From CALFVT01 sp039989855 (GTDB lineage: Bacteria; Pseudomonadota; Alphaproteobacteria; Caulobacterales; Maricaulaceae), in the NCBI GenBank assembly GCA_039989855.1, contig JBDXGZ010000026.1, positions 128,331 to 192,330 on the forward strand: a DNA stretch of 64,000 nt. Reading direction: 5' to 3'. The notes below the pieces were generated by a model. That model was not told the DNA's origin. It ran no database searches and saw nothing but the letters and a program-made list of their open reading frames with translations. How positions within the stretch are numbered: position 1 is the stretch's first letter; the number at the start of each line of letters is the position of its first letter. The translations under genes were made by a program, and so were the position numbers. This document shows, in pieces, positions 25,210 through 33,836 of this stretch.

Positions 25210-26178
25210 ATGATGAGTCCAGAAACATTAGCCTTATATCAGGATGCTATTTCTGCCGTGATTGCTCTACTTGTTGTGGGGACGGTATTTACCCTTGTTC
25301 AACCTCTATTGGGAGGGGATAAGCTGAAGAAACGTATGGCGTCTGTTGCTGATACTCGCGAGAGTTTACGTAAAGCTCACCTCGCCAGCTTACAAGAACC
25401 TCAAAAAGGTCTCCGCCAAGATACGAAAGGCTTTGTCCGCAATCTTGTTGATCAATTAAGCCTTGAGAAATTACTCGCTGCAGCTGATTTGAAAGATAAG
25501 CTTGCCCAAGCTGGGTTGAGAGGCGACCGCCCGGTTTATATATTTTACTTTTCGCGTATGTTTTTACCCATTGGACTGGGCTTGTTTGGTATCGTTTTCT
25601 TTGTCGTCTTGAATATTAAAGATTGGACAATGATTCAAAGACTTGCGGCGACAATGGGGATGATTACGTTCGGATATTATTTACCCGCTATTTGGGTGAA
25701 AAATTTGGCGAAAAAACGCGCAGACAAAATTATGCCTGTTTTCCCAGATGCACTTGACCTCTTATTGATCTGTGTTGAATCGGGCATGTCTATTGAAGTG
25801 GCGTTTAATAAAGTGGCTGAAGAAATGGCTGAAAACTCGGTTGAAATAGCCGAAGAATTGTCTCTGACAACAGCGGAATTGTCATTCATGCCGAACCCTC
25901 GCCAAGCCTATGAAAACCTTGCACGCCGTAATGATCATCCAGGTATTCGGGGTGTGGCTACGGCGCTTATTCAATCGTCACGATATGGTACACCACTCGG
26001 GCAAACCCTAAGAACCATGGCGACAGAAAACCGTCAGATGCGAGTCCTAGCTGCCGAAAAGAAAGCAGCTGCTTTGCCCGCGAAGTTAACAGTACCGATG
26101 ATTATTTTCTTCTTGCCCGTGCTTTTCATTGTTATCCTGACACCGGCTGGAATGCGTTTGGGGGCGGCTCTCAATTAA
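25210..26178 (+). CDS. tadC: Tad pilus inner-membrane platform protein TadC
   Basis: 322 residues. Same architecture as TadB with the T2SSF domain: PDALDLLLICVESGMSIEVA and YGTPLGQTLRTMATENRQMR, flanked by membrane spans, ending in a hydrophobic C-terminus. Last gene of the rightward pilus operon, followed by a terminator. Two adjacent ATGs are possible starts. Confidence 0.95.
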   Translation: MMSPETLALYQDAISAVIALLVVGTVFTLVQPLLGGDKLKKRMASVADTRESLRKAHLASLQEPQKGLRQDTKGFVRNLVDQLSLEKLLAAADLKDKLAQAGLRGDRPVYIFYFSRMFLPIGLGLFGIVFFVVLNIKDWTMIQRLAATMGMITFGYYLPAIWVKNLAKKRADKIMPVFPDALDLLLICVESGMSIEVAFNKVAEEMAENSVEIAEELSLTTAELSFMPNPRQAYENLARRNDHPGIRGVATALIQSSRYGTPLGQTLRTMATENRQMRVLAAEKKAAALPAKLTVPMIIFFLPVLFIVILTPAGMRLGAALN

Positions 26179-26207
26179 TGAGGGCAACGTCTAAAGTGAT
26201 TGGAAAC

Positions 26208-26237
26208 AGGCCTAACGGTAAGTTGGGCCTTTTTTTG
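26208..26237 (+). terminator. Terminator of the cpa/tad operon
   Basis: AGGCCTAAC / GTTGGGCCT stem (9 bp, one wobble pair) followed by seven T. Confidence 0.9.
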
Positions 26238-26374
26238 TTGTATTGAGATTATAAGCTTTCTGACGACCGTTCACATATAATGTTTATTCGCGGGCGATTT
26301 TATGGCCGAGCCTCATCACGAAACAACTATGATGTTCCCAGATAAACCCTGGTAAATTTATCAGTTCCTATCCG

Positions 26375-27679
26375 TTAGCGTTGACGGGAGGCGCCTCGAG
26401 GTTGGATCGGTTGTTGCTGCTGTTGCTGGGGGGCATTATCATAATAAGGTGTTTGCTGCGCTGGATAGCCGCCGCGAAGTTGTGGGACGTACTGGGTCTG
26501 TGCTGTTTGATCTTGAGGTGTCGAAGCAGGCCCGTGAGGGGGTTTCCCGTAGGAGGCTGACGGCGTTGGCCGTTGCGCGTAGTTTGGCGCTGCTGCGGCT
26601 TTTGGACCAACATTACGTGCGATGCGCGATAGGACATTCTGAGATGTTGGAATAGGAACTTGTGCCTGTGCTGCAGGCGCTTGTTTATACTGCAAGGGCC
26701 TTTGCTCATGTTGCTGTGCCTGAGGTCTATATTGTGCCTGGGGTATTTGCTGCGTCTGTGGTCTTTGTTGCGTCTGCAGCGCTGTGCTACGCGGCACATA
26801 GTTTGGCGCTGGGGCATAATTTGGCTGACGCGCTGCATGTTTCGGTGCGGCAGCTACCTGGTTTTGATAGTGTTGAACCTGTCTTTGCTGCGCCTGCGGG
26901 TGTTGAGACTGCCTATGTTGAGAGGGTGATGTATAGGCTGGGGCTGATGGCTGACGGTTCGCATAGGGTGTTGGTTGCGGCGTAGATTGCGGCGTAACTT
27001 GAGCCATATAGCCCTTAACAAGTTCGAGGTTCGCATGAACACTCTCCGATGCGTCAGGATGAGCGGTCGCTCTAGATAACCATTGATGTGCCGTATGTGG
27101 ATCACCAGATAGGGCAAAGTTCAAACCCATATTGGCCATGATGTTAGGGTCATTGGGTGTAATTTGTAAGGCGCGATTGTAAAAGGGACGCGCCTCAGCA
27201 TATTTTTCCATTTGATCAAGCGCGACCCCTTTGAGGGACCATAAACGTCCGTAAGCGGGGGCATCCCTCAGGGCCATGTCTATGATTTTTAAAGCGGGTT
27301 TTGTTTGTTGATCCGCAATTAAGGCGGCGGCGTGCTCTGCGTTTAAATAGGGGTCACGCGGGTAAAGTGCGCGCGTTGTCCGTGTTACCTCAATGGCTCG
27401 TGATGGATTACCCATTTTACGCAATGTTGTGGAAAACTTAATCGCTGCTTCGAGGTCCGATGGGTTCAAATTATACTCATGTGACCAGAAAGCCGCTTGC
27501 GCTAAAATTTGCTGCGTATCAATATTATCACGAATTTCACGCGGGGCAGGTTGATATTGGCTGGCACTCAGTTCGCTCTTGGTTTCTTCTTCTGAGGCTG
27601 TGAGTTGAGGCGCGGCTGCGACGCATCCGATCATGAGAGAGCTGGCCGTTAAAATTAGGGCATATTTCATATAGGACAT
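26375..27679 (-). CDS. TadD-like TPR lipoprotein with a Gln/Pro-rich tail
   Basis: About 434 residues. The signal sequence ends in LMIGC (lipobox). Residues about 70-225 hold tetratricopeptide repeats (KALKIIDMALRDAPAYGRLW-like and AEARPFYNRALQITPNDPNI), as in TadD, the pilotin-like lipoprotein of Tad systems. The last 200 residues are extremely rich in Gln, Pro, Ala and Tyr (for example QQQQQQPIQPRGASRQR at the end), far longer than a usual TadD tail. Start 27679 has AAGGAA upstream; the frame to 27733 is longer but unsupported. It is convergent with the pilus operon. Confidence 0.82.
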   Translation of the reverse strand: MSYMKYALILTASSLMIGCVAAAPQLTASEEETKSELSASQYQPAPREIRDNIDTQQILAQAAFWSHEYNLNPSDLEAAIKFSTTLRKMGNPSRAIEVTRTTRALYPRDPYLNAEHAAALIADQQTKPALKIIDMALRDAPAYGRLWSLKGVALDQMEKYAEARPFYNRALQITPNDPNIMANMGLNFALSGDPHTAHQWLSRATAHPDASESVHANLELVKGYMAQVTPQSTPQPTPYANRQPSAPAYTSPSQHRQSQHPQAQQRQVQHYQNQVAAAPKHAARQPNYAPAPNYVPRSTALQTQQRPQTQQIPQAQYRPQAQQHEQRPLQYKQAPAAQAQVPIPTSQNVLSRIARNVGPKAAAAPNYAQRPTPSASYGKPPHGPASTPQDQTAQTQYVPQLRGGYPAQQTPYYDNAPQQQQQQPIQPRGASRQR

Positions 27680-27820
27680 AAAATTTCCTTCTCGGGGGGC
27701 ATCGTGGTACATTTCGTTAATAAATGTAAACAAATAGAGTTAACGACTTATTAGCATTCTAAGGCTTTGAACCCTAAATTTGGTGATTTACCCTACATCT
27801 CGCCCATGATATGCAGCAGA

Positions 27821-29230
27821 ATGATATCTATATTTAAACGTCTTGAGTCTGGCGATAAAAACAAAGCTCAACCTATTCATATTTGTCGGCCATCAGAGTG
27901 GACACATATTTCCACGCAACTCACACCGATGCAGCGCAATTTTACAAAAGCGCGTAATTTTTCTGGCGAAGCAGGGCAATTTGTTCGTGTTCCAGATGAA
28001 AGCGGTGAGGTTAAGCTCGTTTTATATGGCGTCGGCCCAGCTCATAAAGATGACGCAGGCCCCGTGAGAGTTGGTCAATTGGCGGGACGTTTACCCAAGG
28101 GCTTATATTATTTTGAGAGCTTACCAGAGGGGTGGACCTCACGCCTCGCCGCGACAGGTTGGGGATTGGGGGCGTATAAATTTGACCGTTACCTTTCTGA
28201 TGTGACCGAATTTCCAACGCTTTTGCTCAGCGGTGATACCCACCCACATGAGACGGAAAGTTTGGTGGCTAGTCTTCACCTCGGGCGAGACCTGATTAAT
28301 ACGCCGGCCTCTGATATGGGCCCTATCGCGTTGCATAAGGCGACGGTAAAATTAGCTGAAGACTATGACGCCACGGTTAAAATAACTGTTGGCGATGAAC
28401 TTCTGGCGAAGAATTATCCGATGATACATGCCGTCGGGCGTGCGGCGCATGAAGCGCCACGTTTGGTCGAATTTGAATGGGGGAACCCAGACCATCCGCG
28501 CCTCGCAATCGTCGGTAAAGGCATAACGTTTGATACGGGCGGGGTGAATATTAAAAGCGCCTCAAGCGCGCGGCTGATGAAAAAAGATATGGGCGGCGCG
28601 GCACATACATTAGCCTTAGCGAAAATGATTATGGCCAATAATTTGCCCATACGCTTACATGTCCTTGTGGCGATTGCTGAAAACGCCGTCTCGGCGGGTG
28701 CTTACCGTCCGGGGGATGTATTATCGTCGCGCGCGGGTTTGACGATCGAAATTGATAATACGGACGCGGAAGGCCGCTTAGTTTTGGGCGATGCTTTAAC
28801 CAAGGCCACTGAAAGTGACCCAGCCTTGATTATGGATTTTGCCACCTTAACAGGGGCTGCGCGCGTCGCATTGGGTCCTGAACTCGCCCCGTTTTATTGT
28901 AACCGTAAGGGGCCTGTTGCCTCTATGCTCGAGCAATCGGCAGCGGAATATGACCCGATGTGGCATATGCCGTTGTGGCGGCCTTATTATTCGCTGCTCA
29001 ATTCACCGCTCGCGGATATGAAAAACTCTGGCGGTGGATTTGCCGGGTCTGTGACGGCAGGCCTTTTCTTACAGAAATTTGTTGCGGACAAGCCATGGAT
29101 GCATTTTGACGTTTATGGCTGGTGGCCCACGTCAGCCCCAGGTCATCCAAAAGGTGGCGAGATGTTCGCCTTGCGCGCCATTTACTTCTGGCTCAAATCG
29201 GGCGGGTTAGAGCAAGATCTTACGCGTTAG
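27821..29230 (+). CDS. Leucyl aminopeptidase family protein (M17)
   Basis: About 469 residues. The C-terminal catalytic domain has the two-metal ligands and signature of M17: VGKGITFDTGGVNIK, MKKDMGGAAH and NTDAEGRL. The FDTGG and MKKD variants of the usual FDSGG and MKYD are conservative. The N-terminal domain is divergent. The enzyme removes N-terminal residues from peptides in the cytoplasm. A TTG at 27767 opens the frame; ATG 27806 or 27821 is more likely. It is followed in the same direction by a MarR regulator and an NlpC/P60 protein. Confidence 0.9.
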   Translation: MISIFKRLESGDKNKAQPIHICRPSEWTHISTQLTPMQRNFTKARNFSGEAGQFVRVPDESGEVKLVLYGVGPAHKDDAGPVRVGQLAGRLPKGLYYFESLPEGWTSRLAATGWGLGAYKFDRYLSDVTEFPTLLLSGDTHPHETESLVASLHLGRDLINTPASDMGPIALHKATVKLAEDYDATVKITVGDELLAKNYPMIHAVGRAAHEAPRLVEFEWGNPDHPRLAIVGKGITFDTGGVNIKSASSARLMKKDMGGAAHTLALAKMIMANNLPIRLHVLVAIAENAVSAGAYRPGDVLSSRAGLTIEIDNTDAEGRLVLGDALTKATESDPALIMDFATLTGAARVALGPELAPFYCNRKGPVASMLEQSAAEYDPMWHMPLWRPYYSLLNSPLADMKNSGGGFAGSVTAGLFLQKFVADKPWMHFDVYGWWPTSAPGHPKGGEMFALRAIYFWLKSGGLEQDLTR

Positions 29231-29402
29231 CTATACCGTTAGGCTGATGAAAATTTATGGTTAACAAAAAGTTAAAAAAGTTGTGAGTCTTTTTAAGGGC
29301 TTAGCTTTGATTTCCTGAAAACACAGACGTCGTGACTTGACCAAAGAATCGAGAATGTGCGAATCCTTGATTCGAGGCGATATTTGTTCGGGGAAATACG
29401 GT

Positions 29403-29813
29403 ATGAAACAGGCACGTTCTACTTATAATCGGGTTGATGCCCTTCATTTGTGGCAAGCTGTAAATATGACAAGAGTTCGCTCTGATGCGCCTGATTTTTC
29501 GGCACGCCAAATGGCTATTTTAACGGCTGTCTATCTTGATGAGCGACCGCATACCGTTAAATCATTAGCTGAAATGTTAAGGGTAACGAAGGCTGTCATA
29601 ACCCGAGCTTTGGATACATTGAGTAAATATAAAATGATCAAACGCTGCGCCGATCCGCGAGATAAGCGCTCCATAACTGTAGGACGAACCGCTGTTGGGA
29701 CGCGCTACCTGACGGAATTTGCTGATATGATTTGCACTCATATGCCCGCCCCTAAACCTGCTCACACGGCGATGGCGCGCCCCGTTGTTGTGCCCATATC
29801 AGCAGCAAGATGA
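29403..29813 (+). CDS. MarR-family transcriptional regulator
   Basis: About 136 residues. The winged helix-turn-helix is seen as FSARQMAILTAVYLDERPHT, then VKSLAEMLRVTKAVITRALD and the wing IKRCADPRDKRSITV with the conserved D-x-R-D-x-R-S pattern. Start 29403 has GGGGAA upstream; an earlier in-frame start at 29337 is unsupported. The C-terminal 25 residues are Pro/Ala-rich. It lies 10 bp before an NlpC/P60 gene, so the two are probably co-transcribed. The ligand is unknown. Confidence 0.88.
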   Translation: MKQARSTYNRVDALHLWQAVNMTRVRSDAPDFSARQMAILTAVYLDERPHTVKSLAEMLRVTKAVITRALDTLSKYKMIKRCADPRDKRSITVGRTAVGTRYLTEFADMICTHMPAPKPAHTAMARPVVVPISAAR

Positions 29814-29823
29814 GTCTGGCACC

Positions 29824-30594
29824 ATGAGTTTTCTGGGGGTTTGTTGTGTTCCGCGGACACCCGTTCTTTTATCGCCCCAAACCTCTAGCTCTCTTGAAAC
29901 AGAGTTGATTTATGGGCAAGCATTTTTAACTCAAAGGCAAGAGGGACGCTTTATTAAAGGGACGGTTGTGCCTTTATGTCCATTAGTAGGCGGCCCCGTT
30001 TCGCAAGGATATGTTCGGGCGAAAGATTTAAAGATGAGCGGCCCTGAGGCTCTTTATAAAATCACCAGTTTGAAAGCACCGGTCTTTTCAAAAAAAAATA
30101 TTAAATCTCCGATCAAGTTTTTGTTGCCATTTGGCGCACGGCTTGTCGTTGAAAGCTCTCATCGTGATTTCATTCGCATTGGACGGGCGCAATATGTTCA
30201 CCAAAAGCATATTGCGCCTGCTGCGGAGCATGAAACTGACTTTGTCAGCGTGGCCGAACGTCATATAGGGCTTCCCTATATTTGGGGCGGTATAAGCTCT
30301 GATGGGTTAGATTGTTCAGGGCTTGTACAAACGTCGCTTTGGGCGATAGGGCAGGGCTGTCCGCGAAATTCTGGAGAGCAAAAAGACGGGCTTGGAACGC
30401 CTATTGATTTGCAGGCTCCCTTACAACGCGGCGACTTAGTTTTTTGGCCCGGCCATGTGGGGATTATGCAAGACGAGAAGCAGATGGTTCACGCCAACGG
30501 GTTTCACATGCGGACACAATCAGAGCCCCTAAAAGCAGCGGCCCAACGGATTGAAAAATCCGAAGGGCCGATCATTGCAATTAAACGCTTATAA
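29824..30594 (+). CDS. NlpC/P60 family cell-wall peptidase
   Basis: About 256 residues. Two SH3-like stretches (residues about 20-140) precede the NlpC/P60 domain: GLPYIWGGISSDGLDCSGLV holds the catalytic Cys, RGDLVFWPGHVGIM the His, and MVHANG the third polar residue. No signal peptide is visible, as is common for the alphaproteobacterial members of this C40 group. They cut peptide bonds in cell-wall peptides, probably during recycling. ATG 29824 is preferred; a frame back to 29785 overlaps marR. Confidence 0.88.
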   Translation: MSFLGVCCVPRTPVLLSPQTSSSLETELIYGQAFLTQRQEGRFIKGTVVPLCPLVGGPVSQGYVRAKDLKMSGPEALYKITSLKAPVFSKKNIKSPIKFLLPFGARLVVESSHRDFIRIGRAQYVHQKHIAPAAEHETDFVSVAERHIGLPYIWGGISSDGLDCSGLVQTSLWAIGQGCPRNSGEQKDGLGTPIDLQAPLQRGDLVFWPGHVGIMQDEKQMVHANGFHMRTQSEPLKAAAQRIEKSEGPIIAIKRL

Positions 30595-30610
30595 GATTAA
30601 GAGGTGCGGC

Positions 30611-31306
30611 TTAGTGCTCGCCGTCAGTTGCTGCGTCTACAGCGTCTTCAACTTTTTCCATCACGCCGTCGACCTTTTCCATGATCTCTTTCGGGGCGTC
30701 CATGACCTCTTCAATTTTTTCCATTACCGCAGTTTCGACTGTTTCAAGCTCAACTGTTTCAACAATAGCAGCAACAGGTGGAGCCAGCGGTGCGCCGGAG
30801 TTGCTGTTCAAATAAGCGATGACAGCGGCGCGGTCAGCGGCTTTTTTAACACCGATGAAACTCATATTTGTGCCTTTAAGATATTTGCTAGGCTTAGCGA
30901 GAAATCCATCGAGGGTTTCATAGTCCCACGTAATGCCTGCACTATTGAGGGCGTTAGAATATTTAAAGCTTGAGTTTTGCGCGCCTGCCGCACCGACAAT
31001 GCCCCAAAGGTTCGGGCCTGTGCTATTTGCGCCGCCATTGTCAACATTGTGACAGGCTTGGCATTTTTTGAAAACTTTTTTACCTTTGGTCACGTCCATC
31101 GCGGCAACCCAATCGGCTTGTGGGAACGGCAGTGGCTTTTCGGCTTTTTCGCCCGCGGCTTTTGGTTCAGGCAGCTCAAGCGCATAAGCGGGGGCTAACG
31201 GGGCTTCCGCATGGAGAACCAAGTGCGACGCTTCTTTTAGCATCATATAGCCGAGGCCTGTTGCTAATATAGCGGCAGCAATTTTATTAAACCCGAGGTC
31301 ACCCAT
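30611..31306 (-). CDS. Membrane-anchored c-type cytochrome with an acidic helical tail
   Basis: 231 residues. An N-terminal uncleaved anchor (IAAAILATGLGYMMLKEA), an Ala/Pro-rich linker, then a class I cytochrome c domain: heme site CQACH, the conserved NSTGPNLWG, and the axial Met in GTNMSFIG. This fits the CycM/c552 group that carries electrons between the bc1 complex and a terminal oxidase on the periplasmic side. Beyond the domain lies a 60-residue tail rich in Val, Glu and Met (for example VETVELETVETAVMEKIEE), which is not part of the usual fold. It is convergent with the NlpC/P60 gene. Confidence 0.9.
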   Translation of the reverse strand: MGDLGFNKIAAAILATGLGYMMLKEASHLVLHAEAPLAPAYALELPEPKAAGEKAEKPLPFPQADWVAAMDVTKGKKVFKKCQACHNVDNGGANSTGPNLWGIVGAAGAQNSSFKYSNALNSAGITWDYETLDGFLAKPSKYLKGTNMSFIGVKKAADRAAVIAYLNSNSGAPLAPPVAAIVETVELETVETAVMEKIEEVMDAPKEIMEKVDGVMEKVEDAVDAATDGEH

Positions 31307-31583
31307 GATTATGTCTCGTCTGTTACTCTATAAGTCGTCAATTTAGCGTTCTTTTATAAGAGTCTTCATATTTTGCAACAAAGGAATATGACAAAGCGCT
31401 GTAAATCCCTTGCGGCTAAGAGTCGCTAGTTGTTTCGAGGCTACATTAGGCGGGAAACCTTAAAATATTACCCTTAAAGCTCTGAAAGCCAAGCTTTCAC
31501 AGCCATGTGATAGGGGTTTGACGCGACATTTGAGGATTGCTAACTATATAAGGCTTACGAAAAATAGAAAAAGGACCCTGATT

Positions 31584-32051
31584 ATGGGACTCAAAACATC
31601 AATTTTTGCAGGCTTTGCTGTCGCGACTATGGCTTTCGCCGCGCCCACGCCCGAAGCTTACGCCAAGGATAAAGCACCTGTTTATACGTCTTGGAATAAA
31701 AATATAGCTGTCGGCGGCTATGACGCCGTTAGCTTTTTTAAGAGTAAACCTACCGAAGGGAAGTCAGAATTTACGGCGCTTTATAATGGAGCCGAGTGGC
31801 ACTTCTCAAGCGAAGCCAATCGTGATTTGTTCGAAGCGAACCCAGAAGCTTTTGCGCCGCAATATGGAGGCTATTGTGCGTGGGCAGTCGCGGGAGGTAA
31901 GCTCGCGAAAGGCTCTCCGAAACACTGGAACATTGAAGACGGAAAACTATATCTGAACTATAACGGTAAGATCAAAGACCGCTGGACGGCTGACCGTGCG
32001 AATTTTATAACGCAGGCCGATGAAGAATGGCCGGGTATATTAACCGATTAA
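31584..32051 (+). CDS. Secreted YHS-domain protein
   Basis: About 155 residues with a signal peptide ending PEAYAKD. The YHS domain is seen in GGYDAVSFFKSKPTEGKSEF, WHFSSEANRDLFEANPEAF and the conserved YGGYCAWAVA. YHS domains are small metal-associated folds; the function of these periplasmic versions is unknown. ATG 31584 is preceded by AAAAAGGA; a longer frame back to 31518 has no such site. The terminator after it also serves the convergent nudC. Confidence 0.88.
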   Translation: MGLKTSIFAGFAVATMAFAAPTPEAYAKDKAPVYTSWNKNIAVGGYDAVSFFKSKPTEGKSEFTALYNGAEWHFSSEANRDLFEANPEAFAPQYGGYCAWAVAGGKLAKGSPKHWNIEDGKLYLNYNGKIKDRWTADRANFITQADEEWPGILTD

Positions 32052-32060
32052 ATGACCCAA

Positions 32061-32085
32061 AAAGCCCGCGTGATGCGGGCTTTGT
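32061..32085. terminator. Bidirectional terminator between the YHS gene and nudC
   Basis: AGCCCGC / GCGGGCT stem with A-run on the left and T-rich run on the right, so it can stop transcripts from both convergent genes. Confidence 0.85.
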
Positions 32086-32092
32086 TTTATCT

Positions 32093-32986
32093 TTATTGTG
32101 ATAACCACTCACGGAGAAGGTGGTGAGCGATGGTAAAACGCGGCGGCCTGAGAAAAGCATCCGAGCGTTTATCAAAGACATCTTGAACGGTTTGCTTTGA
32201 AAACCACTGGGCTGTGCGGAGTTCCTCTTTATTGATCTTTAGCTCGCGGCTTTTGGCCTCGCATGTATATCCCATCATGAGTTGGCTCGGGAAGGGCCAG
32301 GGCTGTGAGAAGATGTAACGTGGGTTTTTAACATCCAGTCCGACTTCTTCTTTCACTTCGCGTAGGACGGCCGCTTCGGGTGTTTCACCTGTTGAGATGA
32401 ACCCTGCGAGGGCTGAATAAGCTCCGTCTGGAAAATTATGTCCCGCACCTAAGAGGCAGTGATCTTCATGTGTGACCATCATAATGACGACAGGATTGAC
32501 GCGGGGGTAATGTTCTGTCTCGCAAGAGGGGCACTTACGCGCGAGGCCCGAATAAACGGCGATGCTCTTTTGCCCGCATTTGGCGCAAAAATTATTATTA
32601 TAATGCCAGTCTAGAAAAGACCGCGCGCGCCCAATCGTGGCGAGGTGATCAGGCGTCATGCGGGAGGCAACCCCGCGTAGCTCTTGATAGCTCTCAGCAG
32701 GCGCGGCCTGATTATCTTCGGCTAAGTTAAAAGCAAATAATGGATCACCGTCGTGCAGGCCTAAAAATAGAGGGCCGGGGTCATATAGGTTTTGCCCGAT
32801 CAATGTTTTTGGGTGAGGGGTAATCGGTGATAAATCTTCATTTAGTGCAGGCCGCCCCGCGACAAATAAGAGCGCGCGCGCCTTTGGGTTTTCAAGATAG
32901 GACGTGACCTGTTCGGGTGAACGGTCAAGCTCCATGAAATCAAGACGAGAGCCCGTAAAAGGCATGGGATTGGGTATATAGGTCAT
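32093..32986 (-). CDS. nudC: NADH pyrophosphatase / NAD-capped RNA decapping enzyme NudC
   Basis: About 297 residues. A zinc ribbon (CAKCG and CPSC) is followed by the Nudix box GFISTGETPEAAVLREVKEE and the NudC hallmark SQPWPFPSQLM. It hydrolyses NAD(H) to NMN(H) and AMP and removes NAD caps from RNA. A GTG at 32995 is in frame, but ATG 32986 is preferred. The C-terminal IAHHLLREW is also typical. Confidence 0.95.
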   Translation of the reverse strand: MTYIPNPMPFTGSRLDFMELDRSPEQVTSYLENPKARALLFVAGRPALNEDLSPITPHPKTLIGQNLYDPGPLFLGLHDGDPLFAFNLAEDNQAAPAESYQELRGVASRMTPDHLATIGRARSFLDWHYNNNFCAKCGQKSIAVYSGLARKCPSCETEHYPRVNPVVIMMVTHEDHCLLGAGHNFPDGAYSALAGFISTGETPEAAVLREVKEEVGLDVKNPRYIFSQPWPFPSQLMMGYTCEAKSRELKINKEELRTAQWFSKQTVQDVFDKRSDAFLRPPRFTIAHHLLREWLSQ

Positions 32987-33002
32987 AAAGGTCACGATTT
33001 GA

Positions 33003-33029
33003 AAAAAATAAGCGGGCTTTAGGCCCGCT
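33003..33029 (-). terminator. Terminator of the DUF4282 gene
   Basis: AGCGGGC / GCCCGCT stem, followed on the minus strand by TTATTTTTTT. Confidence 0.85.
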
Positions 33030-33061
33030 CTGTTATATTTTATAAAACTAAGGCTATTGGG

Positions 33062-33730
33062 TTAGCTTTTAGGCTTAGTCACTCGCTTTTTATAAGGTGT
33101 ACCATCTTTCTTTAACCGAACGCCGCCACTGGATTTTGCACTTGCCTTTTTAGCTGTTGTTTTTTTAGCAGGTGCTTTTTTAGCCGTTGTCTTTTTAGCA
33201 GGAGCCTTTTTAGGCGGCTCGATTGTGATGTCCTCAGCTTTAACAGTTTTTGTTCGTGTTTTTGTTTTAACAGTGTCGGCGGATTTTGTTGTTTTCTTTT
33301 CAACTTTTTCGCCCAAATCACTTGCGGCATCTTTTGTTTTATCAAGAGCAGAGCGGGTTTTTTCTCCCGCCGTTTTTGCGGCGTCACGCGCTTTAGCGGT
33401 GGCAACTTCTGCAGCTTTACGTGCTTCTTCGAGTAGATCGACATCAGCCGTTTCGCCTTTGCCACCGTCAGGAGAGAGATTGTCATTAATCCGAAAGAGA
33501 GCGATGAGGGCTTCACATAGTAGGCGTAAGCTTACAACCGACAGAAGAAGCATGACAAAAAAACCGACAAAACGCAGAATACCAGCGAGGGGGCCAAGCC
33601 ATATATTTTCAAACATGGTCGCACCAAATGTCAGGGCTATTGCAATTAAAGCCAACCAATAAAATGCACGTACGAGTTTCTCTTTCATCATTTTATCGAA
33701 AGAGAGAAAGAAATTCAGAATATTCGTCAT
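33062..33730 (-). CDS. DUF4282 membrane protein with a lysine-rich, histone H1-like tail
   Basis: 222 residues. Residues 1-85 form the DUF4282 unit: FLSFDKMMKEKLVRAFYWLA and two membrane helices. Residues about 95-150 are a charged, Ala-rich helix, probably coiled coil. The tail is Lys/Ala/Pro/Thr-rich with repeated AKKTTAKKAPAKK, like histone H1 or alphaproteobacterial nucleoid-associated tails, and ends GTPYKKRVTKPKS. A membrane anchor with a DNA- or anion-binding tail would be unusual, but no function is known. Confidence 0.85.
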   Translation of the reverse strand: MTNILNFFLSFDKMMKEKLVRAFYWLALIAIALTFGATMFENIWLGPLAGILRFVGFFVMLLLSVVSLRLLCEALIALFRINDNLSPDGGKGETADVDLLEEARKAAEVATAKARDAAKTAGEKTRSALDKTKDAASDLGEKVEKKTTKSADTVKTKTRTKTVKAEDITIEPPKKAPAKKTTAKKAPAKKTTAKKASAKSSGGVRLKKDGTPYKKRVTKPKS

Positions 33731-33836
33731 GGCAATTAGTCTCCAAATGTTTTCTTATTAAAGCTTGCTCGGCGGTGTTTGGCAAGCCTTCACACAAATT
33801 AGAATTATGGGTGCAAGCCCAATTAAAGCGTAGCGC

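Noticed and set aside
26449..26985. Several plus-strand frames opposite the tadD tail
   Set aside because: They are antisense images of a Gln/Pro-rich low-complexity region.
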